Shown here piece after piece: positions 24,403-37,000 of a stretch of 64,000 bases of DNA. The number at the start of each line of letters is the position of its first letter. Within the stretch, counting starts at the first letter, position 1. The notes below the pieces were generated by a model. It had not been told where the DNA came from. It saw only the letters and a program-made list of their open reading frames with translations, and did not search any database. Both the position numbers and the translations under genes were made by a program. The stretch is from positions 243,409,068-243,473,067 of the forward strand of contig NC_066579.1 in assembly GCF_024323335.1 (NCBI RefSeq). Reading direction: 5' to 3'. This DNA comes from Lathyrus oleraceus (Eukaryota; Streptophyta; Magnoliopsida; Fabales; Fabaceae).

Positions 24403-25959
24403 AAACAAACAAGGGTCTCTTTCAAATCTAAAAATGTAATTTCAACTTCAAGACCCCTTGAGCTTCTCCATATGGATCTCTTTGGACCTTCTAGGACAAA
24501 GAGCTTAGGTGGAAATTATTATGGTTTTATAATTGTTGACGACTACTCTAGATTTACTTGGACTATATTCCTTCATAGCAAAGATGAAACTTTTTCTGCT
24601 TTTAAGAATTTTGCAAATCTGTCCCAAAACAAAATGAATTCCAAAATAGTTACAATCCGTAGCGATCATGGTGGTGAATTTCAAAACTACCACTTTGATA
24701 AGTACTGTGACAAGTATGGTATTGAGCATAACTTTTCAGTTCCTCGAACTCCACAACAAAATGGCGTTGTGGAGCGTAAAAATCGTGTTTTAGAGGAGTT
24801 GGCAAGAACAATTCTAAATGAGGGTGGATTACCAAAATACTTTTGGGCTGATGCAGTTAGCACAGCCTGTTATGTTTTAAACAGGATCCTAATCCGTCCT
24901 ATTTTAAATAAAACCCCTTATGAGCTTTTGAAAGGGAGAAAGCCAAACTTGTCACATCTTCACGTATTCGGTTGTAAGTGTTTTGTTTTGAATAATGGTA
25001 AAGAAAATATTGGGAAGTTTGATGCAAAAGCAGATGAAGGTATCTTTCTTGGATACTCACAATCAAGTAAAGCATATAGAGTGTATAATAAGCGTTTACT
25101 TACTGTTGAAGAATCTGTCCATGTTTCTTTTGATGAATCTTATCCGAAAAATGTCGGAAAAGGTATTTCTTTTGATGACGCAGGTGTATCTACAGAAGGC
25201 ATACTCAAGGAAGCTGCTACGGAAACTCATTAGTCTAGAACAGCTGCCTATGAGAAGGATGAAGATACTAGTCATGAAGAAGATGAGGAAGAAAGGACAG
25301 CTGAAGTGAACGACCTTCCACCAACTTGGAAATCCTCAAAAGACCATCCTATCGACAACATCTTGGGAGACATTTCAAAGGGAGTAATGACTCGTTCTAA
25401 GATAAGTAACTTTTGTTCTCACTTCGCTTTTGTATCCCAAGTAGAACCTAAAAATGCCAAAGAGGCCTTGATTGATGAATTTTGGCTAATGGCCATGCAA
25501 GAAGAGCTTAATCAATTTAAAAGAAATGACGTTTGGGAACTTGTCCCTCATCCGCGAGATCATCATATCATAGGTACTAAATGGGTTTTTAGAAATAAAC
25601 TTGATGAAAGCGGAGTGATAACTAGGAACAAGGCACGTTTAGTAGCACAAGGGTATAACCAAGAGGAGGGCATAAATTATGAGGAAACTTATGCTCCAGT
25701 TGCTCGCCTTGAAGCTATACGACTCTTGCTTGCCTATGCGTGTTCTAATGATTTAAAGCTTTACCAAATGGACGTAAAGAGTGCGTTTCTAAATGGTGTC
25801 ATAAATGAAGAGGTATATGTTTCACAACCTCCTGGTTTTGAGAATGCTGAAAATCCAGATCATGTTTACAAATTAAAACGAGCTTTGTATGGTCTTAAAC
25901 AAGCCCCTCGGGTTTGGTATGAAAGGCTTAGCAAATTTCTAATTGATCATGGATATTAA
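24403..25959 (+). pseudogene. pol: Copia-2 integrase core and reverse transcriptase, N-terminal part
   Basis: Continues the gag frame. The integrase catalytic triad is complete: D at 24475 (HMDLFGP), D at 24664 (RSDHGGEF) and E at 24772 (NGVVERKNR). A stop at 25231-25233 interrupts the linker after integrase. RT begins near 25480 (DVWELVPHPRDHHIIGTKWVFRNK) and includes YQMDVKSAFLNG and YGLKQAPRVWYERL. The frame closes at 25957-25959, where a small indel shifts into the frame used from 25968 on. Confidence 0.88.
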
Positions 25960-26752
25960 GAGGTAAAGTGGATAATACACTCTTCATTAAACACAAAGGA
26001 AAGCACATTCTTTTAGTTCAGGTTTATGTAGACGATATAATATTTGGTTCAACTAACATACACTTGGTCGAAGAATTTTCTAAGGTTATGCAGGGTGAAT
26101 TTGAGATGAGTCTTATGGGGGAGCTGACCTACTTCCTAGGATTTCAAATAAAGCAACTTGATGAAGGTACAGCAGTATGTCAAAAAAAATACTACAGAGA
26201 ACTACTCAAGCGCTTTGGAATGAATGACTCAAAATCAATTGACACCCCTATACCTACCAACGGGAACTTAGATAAAGATGAGCATGGTAAGAGTGTAGAT
26301 GTCAAAAAGTTCAGAGGTATGATTGGATCTCTTCTGTTTCTTTCTGCTTCTAGACCTGACATCATGTTTAGTGTTTGTATCTGTGCACGGTATCAATCAA
26401 ATCCTAAGGAATCACACCTAAAAGAGGTTAAGCGTATATTTAGATACCTTCATGGCACATCTAAATATGGGCTTTGGTACTCCAAAGGAAGTGATTGTAG
26501 TTTAGTAGGTTACTCCGATTCTGATTTTGCTGGCTGCAAATCAGAAAGGAAAAGCACAAGTGGTACGTGTCACCTGTTTTCAAACTCCTTGGTAAGTTGG
26601 CATAGCAAAAAGCAGGTATCTGTGGCTTTGTCAACTGCAGAGGCTGAATACGTTGCAGCCGGTAGTTGTTGCGCTCAGATTTTGTGGCTAAAACAACAAC
26701 TACAAGACTTTAACATTCAACTCAAACGTATTCCATTAAAATGTGACAACAC
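25960..26752 (+). pseudogene. pol: Copia-2 RT C-terminus and RNase H, cut by Ogre C
   Basis: Contains the RT active site VYVDD (YVDD at 26025-26036) and RNase H with GYSDSDFAGC and STAEAEYVAA. The domain is interrupted after KCDN by the Ogre C insertion at 26752/26753; the rest is at 48798-49026. The open frame that runs on to 26987 reads into the Ogre LTR and is chimeric, not a natural C-terminus. Confidence 0.9.
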
Positions 26753-29700
26753 TGTCGCATTACGCGAAAAACCGGCGGGAAAACAAGAACAACAGAGCCG
26801 CCACCGTGCGTTATTTATCCCAAAAGAGGGAAAGGAAACGCTCAGAGTAAACCTGGAAAAGACATGGTCTCGCGACCAAAGAGATTGGGATCGGGAGTCG
26901 GTTATGCGAAGGGAAGGTATTAGCACCCCTACGCATCCGTCGTACTCGACGGGATCCACGCACAATAGAAAGGAAAATGGTTGCTAAATCACTGCTCAAA
27001 ACACACACAAATTGGCTGAAAGAGACACAAGAAAATAGACAAGACTGACTCGGCAGGATACCGCATCCTGGGCCTACTTAGTCTATCAGGCATAGACATC
27101 AGAGTCGAAGTAGTTCGGACTGGGAAACGACACATGCTCGCTAGGATATCGCATCCTATGCATACGTATCTCCTTGGACGAAGGAGAATCAGAGCACTCG
27201 TAGCTCGGCTGACACGCACACAAACAAACACAGGCAAAGGCAAACGTGGAGCCTGAATGCCAATCACTGGACTTACATCAGCATCCGAACCGACAAACCC
27301 ACACTGGAACCCGAATGCCACTCGATGGACTTACATCAGCTTCCAAGCACACAACAAGACAAAACAAAGACACAGGCGCCCGGAGAGATCTGCTCATCTC
27401 CTGCCTACGTACCTCATCTGGTATGAGGATCAGGGCGACGTAGTTCCCCTACAGAGGGATAAAGGACTAGCCTAACCAGATAATAGAGGGAGACACAACA
27501 CTAGGGAGACTACGACTCGAGCCTATATGTTATCATGCAAATCATCCCTAAGTTAGGGTTTCTAGCTAACTGGCACAGGGAGCCAGCCTATCCTAATCAT
27601 GACTTGCACAGGAAGCAAGCCACACACACACTTAGCTTGCACAGGAAGCAAGCCAAGCAAAACCTAACTTGCACAGGAAGCAAGTCTAAGCTAACCCTAA
27701 CTTGCACAAGAAGCAAGTCAAACAAACACACAAGCACAAGTAGCACACACTATATGCAAGCAAGGGGCTCAAACAAGGTTAGGTTTTAGTTGAGGGGTCA
27801 TATCAACCTCAACAAACAAACCACTGGAACTGGGTAGTGTTAGCTCTTAACCTTGCCATTGAGGGGCTAAGGTGAAGCAGATGAAAAGTGAGTGAAGATA
27901 AGACTTCACAACTCTTATCCCTGGCCTGGGAGAGCTTAAGACAAGAATGTGTGGGTTCAGAAAGTGGGAACCCTCCTACACATTTGATACTGACTCAACT
28001 GTGCAATTGCACAAGATCTTGGGTTTTTATCTGTAATGCATCAACACAGTGGTGTGAGCAAAACAGAAGACACACTGAATAGCAGGGGATAGGTTGCTTA
28101 TCCCTTGGTTCTGCCAATTGCCTCTTCACTTAGGAGGTCTTTGACTCTGTACAAGGACAAATTAAACATACACAAACATTGCCTCTTAAGGAGGACTTCA
28201 GACAGTTGCCTGACCAAGTAACAGGCCAGGTCTTCCAGACTACATGAAGATTAGAAGTATACCTTAATGCAAATTGCTTATACAAGAAAAGCAAAGCAAA
28301 AGTTCACAAGGAACTGAGCAACTAAAAGCACCTGAAATAGTCAAGCAGACATTAGTATACAACTTCAAACAAAGCAAAAAGAAACAGACATCAACAGTTA
28401 ATCAGAAGCAAATGGATGTGCAAGGCATAAGGCTTAAGGCATGTGAGCCAAGCCACCTACAAAACAAACAAGTTAGACAATGATATTTAAGCAAGCTCAA
28501 TCAAAAAGAAACGGTCTCATTGGTCATTTGTTGGTCAACCTGAAAACAGGAGCTCAAAGGTGAGTAACAGGACCACTAGGACAAGCCTAGGGTCAAAAAG
28601 GAATGAAAAAGTCAAAACAGCAAAGGGCAAGCATCCAAAATCATGTTCAAACAATTAAGAAACACAACCAATTGGGTTCACATTCATATCAATCATCATC
28701 ATCATTTCATGAACAATTTAGGTCAAAGTGTTGCAAACAGAAGCTCATAGAAGTCAACAGCAAGACTTAACTCAAAAGCAATCTTAAACATTTCCAAAAA
28801 TCACCAAATAAATCATGACCAATCACAACCCACAGCATGGTAAGCATGTCAAATTTCATCTCATTTGGTCAAGTGGAAGGCAGTCAATGAAAATCAGAAA
28901 GTCAAATCAATTTTGAACAAGCTCAAAGAAGTCAACCAAACATGCATCAACTTGAAAAATTCATAAATCAGTGATAGCATATGAGAAATGAATGGGACTA
29001 AAACCATGGCAAAGCTTAGGGTGTCTAGTTATCTCATGTAAAATTTCATGTCCATCTAATAAAGTATGAGAATTTCACAAATGAAATGGGAACATGTGTC
29101 ACAAAAGGTCAACATTTTGGTCAAACAGAGGAGAAAATCTCAAACAAATGGAAAATGGCACAAATAATTCCAAGAAAAATCCCATGTGAACTAGACATAC
29201 AAGAGTAGGTTCATGCAAAAATTCACATCAATTGGAGGTCAAGAAGCATGGTATCAAAAATCAACAAGTTGCACATCAATGGTGTGACACAAATTGTCAC
29301 ACCCTACTTCAAAAATTCATAGCTCCCAATCCAGATAAGATAAATTCACAAACTTTACATCAAAATAAACATGAATGTGTCTAGTTTGAGCACAAAAAAT
29401 TTCAGGGCCATTGGATAATGCATCACAATTTCACAAAGGATTTGGCAAGATGTACAAAAATTGGGCACATGAACAAAATCCTAATGCCATTTAAAATCTA
29501 CTCATCCAAAAAAATCAACAAAAATCATGATAAAAAACTAGGGATCCATATGAACACAATGCAACAAGTCCCATGAATTTTGGATTTAAAATGAATGAAT
29601 TATGATTTTTGCAAATTTGTGGAACAAAATGAAATAATTATTGAAATGAATTAAAATGGATTAGGAATTAAAAAAAGAAAAATGCACAGCCACTCATTAA

Positions 29701-31630
29701 TCCTAGGTGGCGGCTTGCTTCGCTGAAAAACAAAACTCAGCGTTTTGTTAAGTGGCCCAGTCAAAGGGCCCGGTCAACCACCTTACAGCCAATGGCGTGC
29801 GAGCAAAAACGCCTTGCTGTACCAATTGAAGCGTTACTTTAAAAAACACATGCACGGCCATATGTACTAAACCCTACAGATAAACGGCATGGCTACAGGA
29901 AACAAATTCCAGAATCATGTTACAGCAAAAACGTCCAGCATCCACGTTCATCACAGCAAATTCCAGTAATGCAATTTTTTACCAAAACCGAAAATCCAAA
30001 ATACCAAGATGCTTATCTAAACATGCTCAAGCATAAATCAAATTCCAATAATCTCAACTCATGCTAAAATGGACAAATCATGTAAAAAAGTAAATGAACA
30101 TCAAATTTGGAAATCAAATTTCTCTCTCAATTCCTAACCGTTTTCCTCGATTCAAAGCTCAGTAAGCTTATGGCAAAAAGATCAACACGATGTATCTCAT
30201 GATTTTGGAAATGGAGAGATTTGATATCTTACTTGATTTTGAAGAAATGAGTGAACAGTTGTTGTTTTGATGTTATGAGCTCAAACAGATGTAGACTCAT
30301 GCTCCAAATGATGAATGGTGAAGATGCTTGGGCTTGAAATAGCTTGAAATAGCTTTAACCAAACTTTGCCATTGATGATGCTTTGCAAAAACAGTCCACG
30401 AAATGGCCTTCCAGTTGTGGAATGATGGTTGAAATGGGCTCTCAATGTTGTTTGGATGGTGAATCAACAAAGCTTGCTCGTGGTCTCTTGAGAGTTTTTG
30501 ACAGATTTTGGAAATGGCAAGAAAATGAAATTTGAGAGAGTGAATGAATTCTGAGTTTGTGTGGCTGCTGCTAGGGTTTGTAAATGACAGAAAATCATCT
30601 TTATATTCTCTGTTTAAGGGTACAAATCAAAGTCCATGAAAAGGTGGAATGGAGTTGGTGAAAAGTGTACTTTTGGCCAATTTTCAAGCAAGTTAGGAAT
30701 GGCTATATGTACTGCACGAAAATGGGCTTGGTTCATGTCACAAATGCATTTTCAGAACATGTTTGATTGGTAGAATTGGTTAGAAATGATTATCTCACAA
30801 ATTCACTTTTGTACCACACTTAAAATTAATTCATGCAAGTCCAAAAATGCCATTTTGATTGGTGAAGTTTTGGTGAGTGATGGTTACATTTTTGGAAAGA
30901 GGAGGTCAAATGTGACTTGTAGGAAAAAACCCCACCCAAATTGGCCAAATGGTTTGAGAGATATGGCCTTTTGAAGTTCAAGAATTTTTGAAAATGATTT
31001 GATCATAACTTGCCAACCATACATGGGAATTGAGTGTTCTTAGACTTTTTGGAAATGGGAGAACAAGATCTTCAACTTTCATGTTGGGCAAAAATTCATT
31101 TGAAGCTTGTATCATGATGTAAGTTTGAGGATCAAGACTTTCCATTTTTGGCAGGTTTCAATTACAGGTCCAGTTTCTATTTTTTGGAAATTTTTGATCT
31201 GGCTTCAAATTCTTCCATGATGGTGTTTGACATGATACATGAGGACTATATGGACATGAATGAGACCTCTCAAACCAATTCCCATCATCAAATCACTGAT
31301 TAAATGGACAGTTGACCAACAGTTGACTTTTAGGGTTTCTGACTGATTGTGCATTGATTGATGACTTCTGAACATCCAATCCTTGACCTAAACACTTCAA
31401 ATGGATCCCCAAGTCATGCGAACATGTTGGACCAACCTTAAGGCCTTGTCTCCTTGGAAAACACATTTGCTTGCTTGACTGACTGATCTCCTGACCAGTT
31501 TGACCTAATTCTTCTGATGACTTGCACTTGGGGCAAAGGGACAATGCAATGCTATGCAATGGACCATATTATGTTATGACCTAATATGAGAATGTATGTA
31601 CAATGATAGGTGCAAATTTGAGGTGCTACA
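26753..31630 (-). repeat. 3' LTR of Ogre C (4878 bp)
   Basis: On the minus strand it runs TGTAGCACC...GCGACA. It is the same length as the right LTR (offset 17162) and differs by about 30 substitutions. A TATA-like TATAAAG lies on the minus strand at 30599-30605, about 1 kb from the LTR start, so R/U5 would be close to 3.8 kb. Short ORFs here occur twice because the LTR does; none has a recognisable domain. The hairpin array is described separately. Confidence 0.95.
27570..27718 (-). repeat. Five tandem hairpins in Ogre C 3' LTR
   Basis: Five short inverted repeats, each with a 7-base loop (ACAGGAA or a close variant on plus), at 27570-27586, 27603-27619, 27635-27653, 27667-27685 and 27700-27718. 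Stems are CTGGC/GCCAG, CTTGC/GCAAG, GCTTGC/GCAAGC, ACTTGC/GCAAGT and ACTTGC/GCAAGT. Changes between units keep the pairing. The array would lie in the R/U5 part of the RNA. Confidence 0.75.
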
Positions 31631-31642
31631 GCTGCCCCTATT
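31631..31642 (-). other. Polypurine tract of Ogre C
   Basis: On the minus strand this reads AATAGGGGCAGC immediately before the 3' LTR. It matches the tracts of Ogre 0 and Ogre A (AATAGGGGCA). Confidence 0.9.
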
Positions 31643-31764
31643 CAATCAGCTGGGAACCCGAACGGATGATAGCAACGGCTGTCAGACTTTCAGGGTAAAC
31701 AGGGATTGAATACCAAGAACCGTAGAAATTTGCACTCTGCCGGATATGATACAAGAAGAACCAC

Positions 31765-32640
31765 GTCATTTACTGATGACGCCTGCCATTGACAATTTCA
31801 GAAAGGCGAAACCATTTACCGATGGTTAGAAACTGGAAATTTGATATTTACCGATATCAACTTCAGCAAGACCATTTACCGATGGCTGTTGGGAAACAAC
31901 TCTGATGTAAAAGGAAGCAAGACCATTTACCGATGGTGGCTTCAAAGAAACTTGACATTTACCGATATCAACTTCAGCTCGACCATTTACCGATGGCTAC
32001 TGCAACTGGGGATCCGATACTTACCAATATCGAAGAAAACGGGGCCATTTACCGCTGGCGGATAAAACTGGGCATTCAATATTTACCGATATCAAAGCAT
32101 ACGGGGCCATTTACCGATGGCGTCTCCACTTGAGGAGGAACAAAATCTTTGTGGTGTAATCAGACAAGACGTTTACCGACGACTTCTGGGGATCTTGATT
32201 TTATCAACAAGGAAACAAAGCAGGACCAGACATTTACCGATGACTGGGATGAGACTCGACGTTTACCGACATCGAAAGATGATGTTTACCGACATCAAAA
32301 AAACGACCAGACATTTACCGATGACTGGGAATGAGAAATTTATTAGGGAGATACAAACAAATATTCGCAACCGGAAACCAGACAGGACATTTACAGATGA
32401 CTCTACTGGGGATTTCTAGCTGGGGAGTTATCAGACATTTACCGATGACTGAGGGAAGGACTCGATTGTTTACCGACATCGAAAGATGATGTTTACCGAC
32501 ATCAAAAAATGACCAGACATTTACTGATGACTGGGGAGAAAACCCGATGTTTACAGACACCGAAACAATGGTGTTTACCGACACCAAAAATGAAACACAC
32601 GCGAGTGCTAGTATGACACTTACCAGTATCACAAGAACGA
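31765..32640 (-). repeat. ACCGATG tandem array in Ogre C 3' UTR
   Basis: About 24 copies of a short core read on plus as CATTTACCGATGG, GATATTTACCGATATC or GTTTACCGACATC, in irregular higher-order groups. Many copies are themselves near-palindromic. The last third alternates TTTACCGATGACTGGG with GTTTACCGACATC. Confidence 0.85.
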
Positions 32641-33815
32641 CTTTTTTAGATATGTCAAGGCAAGGTTGACCACTTGCTGGGGGTCTCACTGGGGAGAAAC
32701 AAACTTTCTGTCACCAACGGGTGAGGTAATAAACCTCTGTGGGGATATCAATCCTGAATGCTGTCAAGAGCAACTGTAGCAGACTTGCTGTGCTGATGTT
32801 GAATGACATGATCCGCCTCTGCCGGGGATACGGTCTGGTGAGGTTAACACATGAATGCATATGTTTGAATTTTTCTATGGCGTAATGCTCCATATTGAAT
32901 GGGAATGCTACGCAGTTTGAGGATGCAATGATCACTACATGCAAGATGCAAAAATGATGAAAAACTCCGGCTGGGGAGCCAAAACTGATCGGGTACTCCA
33001 ACTCTGCGGGGAGACTCTGCAGGGAGAGCAACGACTTCTTACTCATGTTGGAGAATAGCACTGCTGCTGGGGAAAAACTCCGCTGGGGATATCCTTCAGT
33101 CCACAGATAGGATAAATGTTGGAGATAAATTTCAATGAGTCTGCCTCACTCGGGGAGGAAATCGGCAAATACAGGCCTGCTGGGGATAGGCAATCCTTAG
33201 ATCTGTTGGGGAATAGAAGGCACTATCCACAGACGTCTCCGCAGGGGAACATAGCTCTAATAGCTTCCAAACTTGCTTGGGGAAAATATCTGCTGAGGAA
33301 ACGTCCTCACAGATGCCAACCTGAAAAACAGCACAACAAAATGCCCCCAGGGGATACATGGACAAGATACGCTCAAGTGTCCTCAACATTCAAAATGATT
33401 TTCAAATGTTTTATCTTTTTGCACGTTATTGTGTAGCCTTCATGTTCTTATATGCAATGCTTATCAAAAATTCGGACATTTTTGCAAACAAAACAGTAAA
33501 AAATAAAAGCAAAAGAGCCATTTATCTGAATAACGACTTTTATTGATTGAAAATGCGCCTGAAAAGGCAAATACATTGGGAAGCAATTCCTAGGAAGAGG
33601 TAATTGCGCGTAAAAGGAAAAATCTATCCTAATGGCAATGTGAACACGACATCCACTATTTCCCAATTCTGTTATAACTCACAGATCATCAGTTTTCCTC
33701 CCAACTCCTTGCTTTCAGGGAAGAATGACTGGACGGATCACATCTTTCGAGATGGCAGACGACAAAGCTCGATGAAGTACAGACAACTCAGACTGTAGTC
33801 TTCGCTTTAATCCCT

Positions 33816-34020
33816 CTTTTGCCTGGATTGCCCTTTCGGGTTTTCAATCCACCGGGATACCCATTTTTGCCGAAGTCGCCCTTGCGGGTTTTCGACTTAC
33901 CGGGTGTACAAATTCTTTTCATTTTATCCCTAATTTTTGCCCAAACCTTTCCTTTCTGTTTTTTGGTTCGCCGGGATGCCCTTTTTTTGCCTGGACTCTT
34001 TTTTCTTTTTGTCCAGCGGG
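33816..34020 (-). repeat. Short tandem array just after the Ogre C pol stop
   Basis: Three to four diverged units of about 50 bp read on plus as TTGCC..., CCCTTTCGGGTTTTC... and CACCGGGAT. It lies immediately 3' of the integrase end on the coding strand. Confidence 0.6.
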
Positions 34021-34025
34021 TCTAT

Positions 34026-37000
34026 TTATGCGAAGTATTTTTTGACTACATCTGAGTTAACAGGAGACGGAAAGTCTTCACCATCCATAGTTGTAAGCAT
34101 CAAGGCTCCACCGGAGAAGACCTTTTTCACAACATACGGACCTTCATAATTAGGAGTCCACTTGCCCCTGTTATCTGTACCAGGAGGGAGGATCCTCTTC
34201 GAGGACGCACTTTCTGATCAAAGGCTCGCTTCATCCTTCTCTGATACAACTGTCCATGGCATACAGCTGCTAGCCGTCTCTCCTCGATAAGGCTCAACTC
34301 GTTAAACCTTGTTCGAACCCACTCGGCTTCGTCCAGCTTGACATCCAATAAAACTCTCAGAGAAGGAATCTCCACTTCAACAGGTAGGACGGCTTCCATA
34401 CCATACACAAGGGAGTAAGGGGTTGCCCCGGTCGACGTACGTACTGAGGTACGGTACCCATGCAAAGCGAAAGGCAGCATCTCATGCCAATCCTTGTACG
34501 TAACGACCATCTTCTGCACAATCTTCTTGATATTCTTGTTCGCCGCTTCTACAGCACCATTCATCTTCGGTCTGTAAGGAGAAGAATTGTGATGTTCAAT
34601 CTTGAAATCCTTACAAAGCTCTTTCATCATCTTGTTGTTGAGATTCGAACCATTGTCAGTGATGATTCTCTCAGGAACTCCATAACGACATATGATTTCT
34701 TTCTTGATGAACCGGGTAACCACTTGTTTGGTAACGTTAGCATAGGAAGCTGCTTCCACCCATTTGGTGAAATAGTAAATCGCTACCAAAATGAAGCGAT
34801 GTCCATTCGAAGCAGTAGGCTCAATCTTCCCAATCATATCAATGCCCCACATGGCAAACGGCCAAGGCGAATTCATGACATTCAGAGGGCTTGGTGGTAC
34901 ATGCACCTTATCAGCATAGATTTGACACTTATGGCACTTCCGAGCATACTTGAAACAATCGGATTCCATAGTCATCCAGTAATAACCCGCTCTCAACAAT
35001 TTCTTAGCCATTGCATGTCCGCCGGCATGAGTACCGAAGGAACCTTCATGAACTTCCTGCATTAACATGTCTGCCTCGGGTCTGTCCACGCATCTGAGCA
35101 AGACCATGTCAAAGTTCCTTTTATACAGCACATCATCCTGATTCAAATAGAAGCTTCCAGCTAGCCTTCTCAGGGTTTTCTTGTCATTCTTCGACGCACC
35201 TTCAGGATACTCCTGAGTCTTGAGGAAGTTCTTGCTGTCATAATACCACGGCTTTTCATCAATCACAACAGACTCGGCTGCAAACACATACGCAGGCCTC
35301 TCGAGTCGATTCACCGCAACATGTGGCACATGATTCCACCAATGAACTTTGATCATTGACGACAAAGTAGCCAAGGCATCAGCCATTTGATTCTCATCCC
35401 GGGGGACATGATACAACTTCACCTTCTTGAAGAACGTCAGTATTCTTCTGGTGTAATCTCTATACGGAATCAAATGCGGCTGATTCGTATTCCAATCTCC
35501 ATTGACTTGATTGACCACTAGAGCTGAATCTCCAAATATATCAAGAGTTTTGATCCTCAGATCAATGGCTTCTTCTATCCCCATGATACAAGCCTCATAC
35601 TCAGCTTCGTTGTTGGTGACGTCAAACGTCAATCTGGCAGAAAAAGGTATATGAGCACCTTTAGGATTGATCAATACTGCCCCAACACCGTTACCGTTCA
35701 TATTCACAGCCCCATCAAACATCAGTGTCCATTTGTCATCCGGATCCGGTCCTTCCTCGACAAGAGGCTCTTCGCAATCTTTCATCTTAAGATACATGAT
35801 GTCTTCATCAGGGAATTCAAACATCATAGGCTGATAATCTTCAATCGGTTGCTCGGCGAGGTAGTCTGACAGAATACTACCTTTGATGGCCTTTTGTGAC
35901 GTGTACTGAATATCATATTCTGTTAGAATCATCTGCCAACGAGCAACGCGTCCGGTGAGAGCCGGTTTCTCAAAGATGTACTTCACTGGATCCATCTTAG
36001 AAATCAATAAGGTAGTATGGTTCAACATATACTGCCTCAGTCGGCGAGCAGCCCAGGCCAAAGCACAGCAAGTTTTCTCGAGCAGTGAATATCTTGTTTC
36101 ACAGTCGGTAAACTTTTTGCTAAGGTAGTATATGGCATGCTCTTTTCGACCAGACTCGTCATGCTGTCCCAATACACACCCCATCGAGTTCTCAGTCACT
36201 GACAGGTACATTATCAGAGGTCTCCCTGGAACTGGAGGTATAAGGATTGGAGGTTTCTGTAAATACTCCTTAATCTTGTCAAAAGCCTTCTGACAATCAT
36301 CATTCCACTTGATCGCTTGATTCTTTCTTAGCAATTTGAAAATTGGTTCACACGTGGCAGTTAGGTGAGATATGAACCTTGCAATGTAGTTCAATCTCCC
36401 TAAAAACCCACGGACTTGCTTCTCCGTTTTCGGTTCAGGCATCTCTTGAATAGCTTTGACTTTTGCTGGATCAACCTCAATCCCTTTCTCACTGACAATG
36501 AAGCCTAAAAGCTTCCCTGATCTCACCCCAAACGTACACTTGTTCGGATTCAACCTCAGCTTGAACTTTCTCAACCGGTCAAACAGCTTCTGCAAATTAA
36601 CCAGGTGCTCCTCTTCTGTCTGCGACTTCGCAATCATATCATCTACGTACACTTCAATTTCTTTGTGCATCATGTCATGAAAGAGAGTCGTCATTGCCCT
36701 CTGATAGGTAGCACCAGCATTCTTTAGCCCAAATGGCATCACCTTATAGCAGAACGTGCCCCAAGGTGTAATGAATGTCGTCTTTTCCATGTCCTCTGGC
36801 GCCATCTTGATCTGATTATATCCAGAGAAACCATCCATGAAAGAGAATACCGAGGATTGAGCCGTATTATCAACCAATACATCAATGTGAGGTAATGGGA
36901 AATCATCTTTCGGACTCGCTCTATTCAAATCCCGGTAATCGACACACATTCTGACTTTGCCATCCTTCTTCGGCACAGGAACGATGTTGGCCACCCATGG

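Larger units (their letters stand above)
31643..34025 (-). mobile_element. 3' UTR of Ogre C
   Basis: About 2.4 kb between the end of the integrase region and the polypurine tract, without recognisable coding sequence. It contains the ACCGATG array (31765-32640), a middle part with scattered CTGGGGA/GCGGGGA words (32680-33350), an AT-rich part (33380-33580) and a short 50 bp-period array (33816-34020). Confidence 0.8.

Noticed and set aside
26753..26987. C-terminal extension of copia-2 RNase H
   Set aside because: The frame runs from the RNase H into the Ogre C LTR; the boundary is marked by the AACAC duplication and the true C-terminus is at 48798-49026.
27570..27718. CRISPR-like array (regular short repeats)
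   Set aside because: Units are short, irregularly spaced and inside a plant LTR; CRISPR arrays are prokaryotic.
27246..28483. Small ORFs repeated at 27246-28483 and 44408-45645
   Set aside because: They occur twice because the LTR is duplicated, are shorter than 100 codons and show no domain.
34460..35065. Plus-strand ORF of 201 codons
   Set aside because: Antisense shadow of the Ogre integrase, whose catalytic motifs are on the minus strand.
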